Shown piece after piece: positions 1-18,793 of a DNA stretch of 64,000 nt. The position numbers and the translations under genes were made by a program. The DNA comes from Cercozoa sp. M6MM (lineage: Eukaryota; Endomyxa: Ascetosporea): assembly GCA_040357565.1 (NCBI GenBank), contig JBDODJ010000016.1, one strand, 5' to 3'. Under the pieces are notes generated by a model. It saw only the letters and a list, made by a program, of their open reading frames with translations. It did not search any database and was not told the DNA's origin. Every line of letters begins with the position of its first letter. The first letter of the stretch is position 1.

Positions 1-8
1 AAATAGAA

Positions 9-44
<36 letters not shown>

Positions 45-784
45 CAACGTACATGGAAGAAAAGCTGGGCCACCAACTCGCCCTGCAGGGGAGCGCTACA
101 GCACATAGAACAGAGGTGCCACAGGTACACTTCCCAAGAGAACAGAGAAAGCAGATACAGAACGCCACAAGGACCGCCAAACAGCTGCCGCAAACCAGCG
201 CGGAACTCGGTTCCTTTCGTATCTTCTACAAACACATAAACACAACACACACATGCACACAAATATACACCCAGACACCAGTCACTACTCAGGAAAGAGA
301 ATTTCGAGTTACGAGAAGAGCTGTCGTACTGGGCGAATGCAAACTTTTGCGACAACCAGCGTCGTCTACATTCACAAAGACATACCCATTAGCAGCATCT
401 TCAAAAAGTTTGTAATACCTGTCCTCGTCTTGAGCGTCCGCACCAAACAACAAGGACATCAGTTCCGCCTGCTTCGCAGGTGCGATTTCACTCCACGTCA
501 AGGCAGACGCTCGCGCACGCTTGGCAGGAGGCTCCTGCTGCTGTACGCCACGGTCGCGCGGACGCACGCGGATCTCAAACGTGAAATCGCCGAGTTCGCT
601 GTCGTCAATGCAGCTCATCAGGGCCGCATTCAACGGCGCTGCCAAACACAGCAGAGGGGATTAGTTTTTCGTTTTCCGTTCGTACAATATACAGACATAT
701 AAATGGAGAGGTACTGTCGCCAGGCAGCGAGCACGTACGACGAGCTCCATTGGCATCAACAAGTGTAAAGTCTATGTCGTCCAT
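1..784 (-). CDS. MINDY-type (FAM188-like) deubiquitinase, N-terminal part, runs off left edge
   Basis: Five exons can be joined on the minus strand: 784-739, 638-419, 365-289, 225-159 and 95-53; the next donor (GTACGT at 52-47) opens an intron that leaves the window through an AG/CT repeat. The start chosen is the ATG at 784 (MDDIDFTL). The first ~80 residues are poorly conserved and contain a basic KRAR patch. Spliced exons 4-5 read FGGPCGVLAPLQGELVAQ, the MINDY catalytic-cysteine signature, with the nucleophile Cys in GGPC. MINDY enzymes trim Lys48-linked ubiquitin chains. The catalytic His lies beyond the window. The hallmark appears only after splicing, so no single open frame shows it. 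It is divergent from RAB5, 417 bases away. The family call is strong; MINDY-3 versus MINDY-4 subtype is not decided. Confidence 0.8.
6..45. repeat. (AG)n microsatellite
   Basis: Near-perfect AG dinucleotide run inside the left-edge intron of the MINDY gene, so CT on the sense strand. Confidence 0.9.
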
Positions 785-1201
785 CTGGTCAGTGCTAATG
801 GAGAACCTGTCAACACATATCCATGCAGATGATACGATAAGAATGTTGTTGGGAAAGTACAATCGCACAGCTCGCGGACTTTTGCTTAGCTTTTGTCTTA
901 TAGAGCACGATATCGCACAAAACACTAAAAAAGCAACTTGTCCGGCAACTCTGCTCTGTAATTCTGATTTTCCTGTGAAACAGCACACATCGGATCAACT
1001 GCAATACAAAATATGTCGGTCGGACCCTTCGACTCAAATTGCGAGTTCCCGAGCCAAATAGCAGGTTGAGTGACGACGGCTGCTAGCGCCGACTAGACAC
1101 TGCAAACGCGGTTTGAAGCTAGGGAAAGTATAGTGGGGCTGCTGAGGAAGCAAATTGAGTTGTGATCGGAGCTGCTCGCTGATTAGTCTGTTGGAGCGCA
1201 T
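785..1201. other. Intergenic region between divergent MINDY and RAB5 genes
   Basis: About 420 bases upstream of both start codons, so it should hold both promoters. Short open frames here have no recognisable motif. I see no repeat, RNA gene or clear TATA element. Confidence 0.6.
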
Positions 1202-2492
1202 ATGACGACTAGCTCGGCTCCTCGGCAAGTAAAACTCGTGTTGTTGGTATGTGGCACTTTAGAGCAGGATTTTTCGTTGGTGACCGATTTTGATCAATGT
1301 TGCGCGAGAACTGCGAAAAAATGATGATGTGGGCTTCTTCAGGGCGACACTGCCGTCGGCAAGACGTCGCTCGTTATGCGGTGTCGTGATTTCCCTTGTG
1401 CCGTTCCGGCGTTGCCTTGCTTTCTTGACCCACTGTTTTCTGTGCAGCTTCGCGAAGGACGTTTGGTTCGAGTATCAGGTACACTGCATTCCGCGAAGGC
1501 TCCAAACAGAGGAAGACGTAAGCTCATACGAAATCTCAACAGGAGAGCACAATCGGAGCAGCCTACATGCCGCACACAATTCAGGTGACTTTTTCAAAGC
1601 AATAATCTGTATCCCAAATACGTGTTGTATGTTGCGTTTCCTGCAGGTGGATGGCACGCCAATTAAATTCGAAATTTGGGATACGGCCGGGCAGGAGCGA
1701 TACCATGCGCTTGCGCCGATGTACTACCGCGGTGCAGGTGCAGCAGTCATGGTACGTTAGCTCTTGCCCCCCAACTTTCTTTGCACGTACTGCGCTTTGG
1801 CAGGTTTACGATATCACCAGTGCGTACTCCTTCCGGAGAGCTCAACAGTGGGTCCACGAGCTCCGCTCTCAGGTACCTTGCTTACGGGCGTGAGCACAAA
1901 TTTTCGCAACTCTATGTTTGTATCAGGTAAGTGACTGCGTGGTCGCTCTTGCTGGCAACAAGTGCGATCTGGTATTACCTCCTGCATGCATCTTGATATT
2001 CTTTGTGACTGCCGTCACTCCCTTCTTTTGGCAGGCCGATCACCGTGAAGTTGAAACAGAGGACGCCAAGTCTTTTGCTGAGGGTAGTGTTTGTGTGCGT
2101 GCGTGCGCGCGCGCGCGTGTGTTGTGTGATCATTTGTGTCATTGGATACTCCCGGTCCCTGTAGAGCACGATTTGGTGTTTCAAGAGACGTCGGCGAAAG
2201 CTGACATTCATGTTGGAGAGTTGTTTGAGCAGCTCGGTCGCAGGTACACCTCGAGTTCTGCAAAGGAGATGAACATGTTGATTTGAAACCTTGCCTAGGT
2301 TGCTGGAGCAGGAGCGCCAACGAACGCAGGAGGAGGAAGAGCGGCGGAAGCGGTGAGTTTCTCGCTTTCTGCTCTTGCGCTGTATCCTCTCTGTTCAAAC
2401 TAACTATCAAATGCTGCCGCTACAGGGAACAAAAGAACTCTGGCACCGTCCGCATTGACAACACCAACAAGTCTTCCGGTGGCTGCTGCTGA
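1202..2492 (+). CDS. RAB5: Rab5 family small GTPase
   Basis: The protein starts [16 protein letters not shown] at 1202 and is split by about nine short introns. G1 is [21 protein letters not shown] spans the switch I region and is characteristic of Rab5/Rab22; its first and second halves are separated by an intron at about 1479-1544. Switch II is [20 protein letters not shown] with the catalytic Gln present. NKCDL and ETSAK supply base binding. After the GTPase fold comes a charged [16 protein letters not shown] stretch, then a Ser/Asn linker and a terminal Cys-Cys for double geranylgeranylation. Rab5 acts on early endosomes in fusion and endocytic traffic. All key residues are intact. Rab22 or Rab21 are alternatives, but the ESTIGAA context favours Rab5. 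Stop is TGA at 2490-2492. Confidence 0.93.
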
Positions 2493-2894
2493 TGATTTCC
2501 GTTTCAGTCGGCCAGAGTTTTCTCGACGGAACACGGGCGATTGTCCCGAGGTAGATTATGGTCGCCGCCGCACGCGTAAGCCAACTCACGGCACCGCACT
2601 GCAACGCAAAAACGGCGTGAGGCCGTCACGGTGATTACCGTGAGTACGGTTCTACCCTTCGCTTGCCTACGTTACGTTACTTCAGTTACTAGATCGTACC
2701 AGTACGGTACGCAAGTACGATACGCAAGGTAGTTATCAATAGAGTTCGATAAGAAACCAACTCTGGGGTGGGCCGCAAGCGGCACGCGAGGTAACAACGG
2801 GATGTCACGCGCCCAGATCAGGAGTAGCTTGCATAGCAGTATACGGTCACGATCACGGTGGACGGCGTCCGGTTTCCGTGACTGCGGCTCGATC
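2493..2894. other. Convergent intergenic region, RAB5 / EP400-like
   Basis: Holds the 3' ends of two genes facing each other. It has short imperfect repeats of tacggtacgcaagtacg type around 2640-2730, and no gene or RNA that I can recognise. Confidence 0.5.
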
Positions 2895-9504
<6,610 letters not shown>

Positions 9505-10228
9505 TGGACCGCGTGCACAGCGCTGCTCACACTGTGGTGCGTGCTGGGCTTGTGTGGCGCGAGTTGAAATACTGTGTTGTAAAAATAATACAGTAACACG
9601 CGGGTTCTGTTGAGCGGCAAAACCCTGTCGCTTGCTTGTCGGGAGCTGCTTGTAGAGCAGGTAGGTCCATTCCTACGTTTTGACGTTCCGTGGTGTAGAC
9701 TCTGGGAGCAGCAAGTTTTCGACCGTACGCAGACTGCACACTCTCTACTGACTCAGCTACATAAGTTTAATATCGTACTGTATTCCGATCTGCGGCGCAG
9801 TCTGTGCGGTATTCGAATATTGGATACACGATGCGGGGTTGCCAATGCAAAACTGTGTCGGTGAAGACAACGATGTACGGTCGTTCGAGTAAATGTTCGT
9901 CCGACGTTTTCAACAAACTGAAAGATACTCCAGTTGAGAGTTTGAAAAGGTGTGTTCGAAGAATTCACAGCTGAAACTGAACGATTTTGTCGTCGGTTGC
10001 TTCTAACTCTTGCGTAAAATCGACCAAGTCAGTTGCTTTGGTGTCAACAAGCTCTCTGTTGGGGAACCTCGGTATCTGTTGAGGAACCTGTTTTTTCACG
10101 CCACTCTACCAATCTGCCAAGTTCGGCAATTGCTAAGTCGCTGTACCGTATCAACTCTCAACCTTACCAACACTTAGCCACAGTACTGCGCTGCGCTATA
10201 CTCAACTTCTAGTCTCAACGCAACGGAC
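9505..10228. other. Intergenic region with an old repeat relic
   Basis: Lies immediately upstream of the truncated EP400-like start. The stretch 9892-10172 is a decayed copy of the repeat at 29.2-29.7 kb; the remainder shows no coding motif, and in particular no Walker A or DEXH sequence on the minus strand. Confidence 0.6.
9892..10172 (+). repeat. Diverged copy of interspersed repeat family R1
   Basis: Shares, in order, blocks such as gttcgt-cgacg, caagtcagttgctttgg, gtcaacaagc and aactctcaacctta with the better preserved copies at 29237-29768 (same strand) and 37915-38265 (opposite strand). Like the 38-kb copy it lacks a segment of about 145 bases found only at 29.4 kb. Confidence 0.7.
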
Positions 10229-13200
10229 TTAAAATCCAAGGTCGGTCATGAGAGTGCGTTGTCGCGGACGCTCCGTGTCGCTGAGGCCGTAACTACGAAA
10301 CACAGAGAGCAGGTCAGAGTGCCAATGATAGATAGACAAGAAGAAGAAAGAAGATAAACTACACGAGCAGCTGGCCGGCCGCAGTGCCAGCCAGGAGGTG
10401 CAGCTCGTGCGCCGACCACGCAAGCGTATTGATGGCTGCCGGTGCGTCGTCGAACGAAGCCACTTCACTCAAGCTACACAGATGCACACACACGCATAAG
10501 ACCAGTCATGGGCACACTGAGAGACTGGGCCATACTCAAACAGTGCGCGCACTGTGACACGGCCTCGTTGTCCTCCCTGCACAAGCACAGCAAGGTAACA
10601 CAGCGGGGGGGGGGGGGGNNNNNNNNNNNNNNNNNNNNNNNNNNNNNNNNNNNNNNNNNNNNNNNNNNNNNNNNNNNNNNNNNNNNNNNNNNNNNNNNNN
10701 NNNNNNNNNNNNNNNNNNGGGGGCAAGGGTATATAGGTATATGATATATAGGTATATGGGGGGTAGGGTCAGTACCAACACTGACATGGTCAGGTACTGC
10801 GACGGCACGAGCGACAACAAATGTCGCAGGGCACGCCACACTCTGAGGGTGAGGGGTAGGGTAGGAGGGGGTAAGGGGTAGGGTAGGGGGGTAAGGGTAG
10901 GGTAGGGGGTAAGGGGTAGGGTAGGGGTAAGGGGTAGGGTAGGGGTAAGGGGTAGGGTAGGGGGTAAGAGGCTAGGGGGTAGAGGGGTAAGGGGTAAAAG
11001 AGACCGCAGCTGCGTCATCTGCGCCAGTGTGGCATCCTACCAAGTGACACACACACGTGTGACCACCCTATGATCAGCCACGTGGCCACTGACCCGATGT
11101 GACCACCACCCACCCACGTGGGCGGCCACTTTCAGTGTGCGAGAAACGCACCTCGTGAGCCAGAGCGATCAGCACGCGCAGCAGCGCCGCCAGCGTGTCC
11201 TCCTCGTCCTGGCGTTTCTCGTTCCCGCCGTCCGTCTCTATAGCGGTACACACGGACGGTACACACGTACGGCACAGGTACACATGGACAAGGACAGGGA
11301 CAAGAACAGGGACAGGGACAGAGGGGGCACCTCGCAGCAGTTGCGCCCACTTGTGCAGCACGACAATGACGAGCGACACGCCGCCCAGACTCCGCAGCAG
11401 CACCGTGGCTACAGCGTTCCGTATGACAGCTCCCTTAACAGAGACTCCCCAGTGGGACACTTGTACGTCCAGATGTACCGTTGGTGAGCCGGAATCGCCA
11501 AGTGCGCCGGAGACACCGCGCATGTAGTGGACGTTCGCCCAGCTGACGCTGCGCCTGTCTCTGTGTGTGCCACATCATCACTTTACCTTCGTTATTACCC
11601 CGCCTATTACCCTCCCATTATCCCTTACCCCTACCCCCTACCCCCTACCCCCCCCCCCTACCCCTGCCCCATACCCCTACCCCTACCCCCCCCCCACTCC
11701 CCCCCCCCCCCCCCTGTATGCTGGGTACATCAGGCGGCGTGCCGTCCAGCACGTAGTCGCCGTCGGCAGCGCCGGCGTGCAGCCACAGCGCCACCGACGC
11801 GCGCAGTTCCGCCGCCACCTCGCTGCTCGTCTCTGCCGTGAGGGGGGTAAAGGGGAGTAAAGGCGGGGTAAAGGAGGGAAATATGGGTACCGTGCGTACG
11901 CTCGAAGCAAGCTGTGTAGTCAGCGCCACGTGCGTAGATCACCTCGGCATGAGCCTGTCCAGATCGGTCAGACAGAAGGCCATATGGACAGGGCCATATG
12001 TACCCGGCCATATGGACCGACAGATGTACCTCGTTAAGGGCGCGTTCAAACAGAGCGAGCGTGCCAAGCTGGCCGCGGAAAGCCTTGCCAAACGAGTCCG
12101 TACCTACACAGACATACATATATATCCTCATATATATATATATATTAAAATACACAGAGACTTAATCGTATACTGATGCGTGTACCATAGAAACACCGAG
12201 TGACCGGTGTGTCCGCGCGGAGACAGCTCGATGCCGTCGCGCACAGTCGTTGCGCGCCGTCCACAAAGACGCGAACTTGCGTGCCGAGCGGCTGCGTCGA
12301 CTGCGAGCCCACCAGCTGCACGTGGGTACAGGGTATAAAGGGGTAAAGAGGGGGGTAAAGAGGGGGGTAAAGCCACCAGCTTCTGTCGCAACGAGGCCGA
12401 CGACGACGGCGGCGGCGAAAGCGACAGCACCACGTGACACCACCGTCGAGTGGCTACACACACACACACGTACAAACAGACGGTACATACGGACGGGCAG
12501 CAGGACTGGCTACATGTGGTGTCGCTCTCCACAAACGGCACCACGAACTCGTCTGCCGCCGTCTGTATGGGGGGGCAAAGGGTAAAGGGGAGGGTAGGGA
12601 GTAGAGGGGGTGGTGGGGTAGAGGGGGTGGAGGGGGTAAGGGGTAGGGGGGATAAAACTGCACCTCGCGAAAGCGCAGCACAATGCGCAGTCCGTCGTCA
12701 GCCACATAGATTTCGACACCTTCACAAAGACGGGGGGGGGGGGGTAAATGGGGAGTAAAGTGGGGGGATAGGGATGAAGTGGATAAAGTGAGAGGGTAAA
12801 TGGGAGGGGGATATAGGAGGTAAAATGGGTATGGGGGTAAAGGCAGTCTACCTTGCGTGCCATCCTGAGTCAGCAGCGACACCAGGCACGAAGTGTCCGA
12901 CTGAGTCAGTTCAGTCGACTGAGTCACCTGAGTAGACAGGAACCACAGCGACAGAGCGCAGCTGCTGGGCAGTTGCTGTCCCAAACGCACACGCAAATTA
13001 ATTCCTCGGAAACACTTCCGCGCGGACACACAAAATACAAGAAACAGCAGAAAAATTAAACCCTCAGCGGCGCCAGTAACAGACCGCTGCTTTCGCCGTC
13101 GCACTCTGCAGGAATATCAACAACCGTGTTTGAACAACCGTGTTCGAACAACCTTGTTTGAACAACTTTGTTATTTGCAATCCAATGTTACGCAGGAAAC

Positions 13201-16200
13201 TCGCCGGGTCACTCCGTTCTTCCTTCACGATCTGCTTTGGTTTGATAGTTCCATTTTCTTGTATTCTTCCAGAAAGAGCGGACAGGTAGCGGAAGGGATC
13301 GCACCAGTGCGAGCGTGTGGAGTAGTCGCTGCACGCGGCGTTTCTCCGAGGTCTGCCGGAAAAAGAAACAATCGACACCAGGGGGAAGGGAAAGGGGGAG
13401 GAGTAGGGGTAGGGAGAGGGGTAGGAGTAGGGTAGGTCGGGGATAGAATGGGGGGCAAAGGGTCCAAGGAGGCAGACAGTCGCCAGTCTACCTGCTTTAC
13501 AATGGCGAGGAAGCGACGCAAATGTCGCGCTGTCAGACGACGCGATCCCTGGGGTAATGGGGGGGTGGTAAATGGGGGGTAAAATGGGCGAGTGAAATGA
13601 AGGGTGTAGGATTAGGGTAGGGTTAGGGTAGGGTAGGGGTAGGGGGGTAGGGGGGTAAAGCACTACCACGTGCTCGAACAGGCGCAGCTGCAGTTCGTAG
13701 AGCGTTTCGTCGTCCTCGCGGAAGCGACGAGTGTCCGGTCGCTCCAACAGCTGCAGCAGCTGCGTCAGCACTGCTCAAGGTGGTCACCCAGTCACACATG
13801 TGGCCACTCAGTCACGTGGTCAGTGAGGCACGTGGTCAGTCACACACGTGGTCAGTGCAGGCACGTGGTCAGTGCGGTGGTACCCGGCTTGTCGCCGCCG
13901 ACGAAGCGCGAACGCGGTGACGTCGCCGTCCGTCGCAGCAGCCACTGCAGCAGTCGGTGGCACGCACCTTTAAGCATACACACACCGGTCCATATGGACA
14001 CACAGTCCGTATAGACACACAGGCAGTATGGACACACAGGCAGTATGGACACACAGTCCGTATGGGCACACACACGGTACATGCATACGGTATACATATA
14101 CGGTCCATTTCGACTGTACCTGTCTCGGCGTGCGGCAGCAGCGTCAGTGCCGACACGAGTCCTGTCCGAGTAACGAGGGTCGGGGGGGGGTAAAGGGATA
14201 AGGGGGGTAAAGGGATAAGGGGTAAAGGGTTAAGGGGGTAAAGGGTTAAGGGGGGTAAAGGGTTAAGGGGGGTAGAGGGTTAAGGGGGGTAGAGGGATAA
14301 GGGGGTAAAGGGATAAGGGGAGTAAAGGCAAAGGGACAGGGGGGGGGGTAAAGTGCACCATCAGAGAAGACGAGTTCGGGCTGAATTTGCTCGCGTGGCG
14401 CGTCGACCCTACATATCCAACGGGGGTAGGGGGTAAAGGGGGTAAAGAGGGGGGTAAAACTACAGTGCCGAGCCATCCAGCGCAAAATCGTTGACGACGC
14501 CCTTCTCGCAAAAATCGGCGTCGCACGCGCATCGCACACAGTCCTGGAAGAGGGGGGTAAAGGGGGGTTAATGGGGTAAAGGGGTAGGAGGGTGAAGGGC
14601 TAAGTGCACCCACAGCAAGCATTCCGGAACACAAGCGTTCTTTGGCAGCAGACGTGCCAAGAATAACTGCGTCAGTGCCACCGGGCCACCTTGTTCACTA
14701 CACACACACGTAGACACTTGTATGTACCAAGGGGGGGGTAAATACCACCACATGGCCTGGTAACGAGGATTCTGCCGTGTGCACAGTGACGTCGCCAGCA
14801 GCATCGATCGACACAGTAGTACCCTGGGGAGGGGGTAAACAGGGGGTGAACAGGGGGGTAAACAGGGGGGTAAACAGGGGGGTAAACAGGGGGGTAAACA
14901 GGGGGGTAAACCGCAGCAGGCAGGCGTCGGGCGGCAGGTGCGAGGCCGTCCACAGCGCGCACTGCGGCAGCGCCGTCAGCAGGCCGGCCCGGCGCCAGAG
15001 TCGCTGCACGCCGGGCAGCGCGTCCTCGTTGGCGCGCAGCAGACTGCCGGCCACCTGATCGCACAGTGATCATACCAGAGTGACCACATGACGTACATTG
15101 GCCAGTCAGACTGATCGGAAGGTACCACGTGCACCAACAGTGCCGTCCACACCGCCGGACGGCGTTGCAGCGCGTCGCTCTGCAGCACGCGCATCGTGTC
15201 GCTCGCCAGTTCTCTGCCCGGGGAGGGGGGTAAGGGGAATAAAGGGAGAGCATGAGGATAGGGACAGATGGGGAGGGATGGGAATAGGTGGGTAGGCTTA
15301 GGTGGGTAGGCTTAGGTGGGACATACCCGGAGCACGAGGCCTCACTGCCACTGATGCCACTGGTACTGATCCCACTGGTACTGATTCCACTGGTACTGAT
15401 GCCACTGGTACTGATCCCACTGGTACTGGCACTGATCCCACTGGTACTGATCCCACTGGCACTGGCACTGACACTGTTGGAGGTGACGGAGCGACCGCCG
15501 TCCGACAGTTGCGGCGACGTTGTCTACTCACACACATACACACACAATATATATTTATATCTATACACAGTAGCATCCGCGCGGAACGTCGCTACCGTGG
15601 CAGATGCCGCCGTAGCCACCACCAGCGACGCCGTCAGTCTCCGCGCGGCCGCACGAACGCGCTGCTCGTCGTCTGAACAGGGGGGGGGGCGAACGAGAAT
15701 AGGGTAAAGGAGTCAAATAGAGGTAAGGGGGCTAGACTACCAGCAACCAACGGCAGCAGCAGGCCCGACACGCCTTGTCTGAGGAAACGGAGGCACGTGT
15801 GCCACTCGAGTACAAATGAGTGTGCCACGTGTCAAAAGGTACCGCTGCTGCAGAGCGACTCGTTGCACGGCACGTGCCTCCAGTGCCTGTGTCACCTGCA
15901 CTCTCACACACGTGCCAAGTCACACAGGTCAAGTCACACCGGTCAAGTGAACAACGGTACCAGAGTCAAAGCAGCCACACGTGCCTCTGTCACCGGGACC
16001 CTCTCTACAGTCAAGTGAAACCACGTGGTCAACCATACATTCTGACACTCACAGAGTCAGAGACGGTTGCACCCGACTCTGCCAGCGACGGTGTCGCAGC
16101 CGCACACAGCAATGCCGCTCGCAGCGCGTCGCACTTCAGCATCGCGTGGTGCCACGCACCCTTCGTACACACCGGGGGGAGGTAAACAGGAGGGTAAACA

Positions 16201-18761
16201 GGGGGGGGGGGGGTAAACAGGGGGGTAAACAGGGGGGTAAACAGGGGGTAAACAGTACCCGTTCGCCCAGGCGCAGCGCGAGTGTGAGCGAGTCGCAGAC
16301 GTCGCGTGCCACGACACACGCGATCAGTCTGCACGAGTGGTCGCTTTGAGTGCACACGTGCTCAGTGGACACGTGCTCAGTGGCTATGTGCTGAGTGAGC
16401 ACGTGCTCAGTGGCAGTGGAACCGCGCGGAAGGTGCAGCACGTGGCGGCAGTGCAGCAGCTGCTGCACCAGCAGGTCGCACTCGACGTCGCACGGAGCGC
16501 CGGGCCGCGTGGTCAGCGAGGTCAGCGTCGCCAGTGCAAAGGCACGCAGCGACTGCGCCGACGGTGTCGCGCACTCGGCCACGTGGAACAGCGTCGGCAG
16601 ACTCACCGTCTCCGACTCGGCCACCGTCCCAGTAGAGGTAACACCGTCGGTATCAACATCGTCGGAATCAACACCGTCGGAATCAACACCGTCGGTATCA
16701 GTGCCACCGCACCACAAGGCACGCAGCAGCGGCGCCAGCGTCCACTGCGACTTCCAGGCCGCCGAGTCACCTGCAGGGGGTACATGGGGGGGTAACAAGG
16801 GGCAGTCGGTAATAGGGAGGGAAGCAACGAGTACCGACACTGGCCATGCCGCGCAGGTAGCGAGTCAGCAGATGCACGCGCACGTGTCGTAACCTCACTG
16901 TGCACACACGTGTCCACTGACCGATCGACCGACTGACCGACTTGAGACACGTGGTCTCACCCCACTGAGAAAGTACCAGGTGTGTCCGAGTCGAACGTGC
17001 ACGCAGCAGCCATTACTCTCTGCACACACACAGTCACAGGGATCATGCGGGCAAAGGGGGTAAAGGAGGTAAAGGAGGTAAGAAGGGTAAGGGGGTAAAA
17101 GGGGTCTAGACACGAGGCTACCGCCAGTCGCGTGGCAGCACTGTCGTCGTGACCCACGTCCGTATCCGTGTCTTCTGCCGGGGGGGTAAGGTAGGGTGAA
17201 GTAGGAACAAAGAGAGGGGGTAAACAGGAGGGTAAATAGGGGGGTAAATAGGGAGGTAAATAGGGAGGTAAATAGGGAGTAAACATGGGGTAACAGGGGC
17301 GAGGTAAATAGGGGGTAAACAGGGGGGTAAGGAGGAAACAACGGGCACCATTGGAGTGAAACTGCGGCATCGGCAAACGCGCCTGTCGCGTCTCCTCGGA
17401 GGCACGCCAGTGACCGCTGGTTTTAGCGGGTATCCGCGCGGACCGCGTGTGCGGCAGAGTGACGGCACTGCAGGCCAGCACACCGGCCAGCACAGAGGCC
17501 ACGTGCCAACTGGGCAGTGGCAGGCACCGTCCCTCTGACGACCGTGTCTGCGCCAGTCGCACCAGTGCTTCGCTTACGTGCGCTAGCTGCGCCGCCACCT
17601 CTGCGTCCGCGCGGCCTGTCGGGTCAACAGGAGGGTCAGCGGCGGATCAAGAGAGGGGAGGGGAAGGAGGGAAAACAGGGAGGCAGGCACCCTCGAAAGG
17701 CAGCGCCGTCAGTTCGCGCAGATCGGCGGCCAGCGCGTCAAAGAAACCGGCACGTGCGCAGTACTACATACACACACACAATATATATATATATGTACAT
17801 AAACATATACATATGTAGAGCTACATACATATACATATATATATATATATAAAATGTAAATGCATAGATACAATAGGCAGTACCTGCAATGCGTCGGACG
17901 GTGTCACCGGCGCTGCCAGCGACGTCGACTGGCACCACGCGTCCTCTCTCTGCCAGGGGAGGGTAAACAGGGGGGGTAAACAGGAAGCTAAACGGGAGGG
18001 GGTAAGCGGGGCACCACGTGCGTCCAGAAGTGCCGCAGGCAGAGCAGCGCGTCGAGTCGCCGCCGCACTCGAAAAAGTGAGTGCACACGCGAGGCCACGT
18101 GCTTCGACTGATCGTGCGTCACGGAGTGGTCACTTCTTGGGTGGTCACTTGAAAGATCACTAGGGTGATCACTTGGGTGGTCAGCAGTCCGATCACTGGG
18201 CCGATCGGTCGGACGATCACTCAGGGAGAGACGCGACACGGCGCGCGCCATCAGCGCGTCCACTGCGCCGGCGTGGAACAGCTGCACCAGGGGGAGGGGG
18301 TAACGGGGGTAACAGGGGTAACAGGAGGGTGTAACGGGGGGGTGCAACAGGGGGGTATAAATGGCACCGTCTGACGCGCCTTGGACGACAGCAGCGACGA
18401 GGCGCCACAGAAGTGCATCACCTGAGTCGAGTCAGATAGAGAGGGGCAGGTGCCTACGTCAAGACATCGAGGGGGCATACCTCACACTCCAGCTGCGCAT
18501 GCGCCAGCGACGATGGGGAACCGTTGGCTACATACACACATACATACACATAATACACATACATACACACATACACACATCCAGACATACATACATACAC
18601 ATATACACATACACACACCCAGACATACATACATACACACATATATACATACACGATACACATACATACATACATACATACAAACACACATACATACATA
18701 CATACATACATACATACATACATACATACATACANNNNNNNNNNATACATACATACATACA

Positions 18762-18793
<32 letters not shown>

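Noticed and set aside
10840-14600. Interstitial telomere or former chromosome end
   Set aside because: Units are irregular, differ between blocks and stop at exon borders; coding exons continue on both sides.
14822-14912. Regularly spaced array that could suggest CRISPR or a satellite
   Set aside because: Units are contiguous 12-mers without unique spacers, in a eukaryotic intron.
15288-15707. Plus-strand hydrophobic repeat frame (VLIPLVLIP) resembling a membrane protein
   Set aside because: It is the antisense shadow of the coding GISTS repeat on the minus strand.
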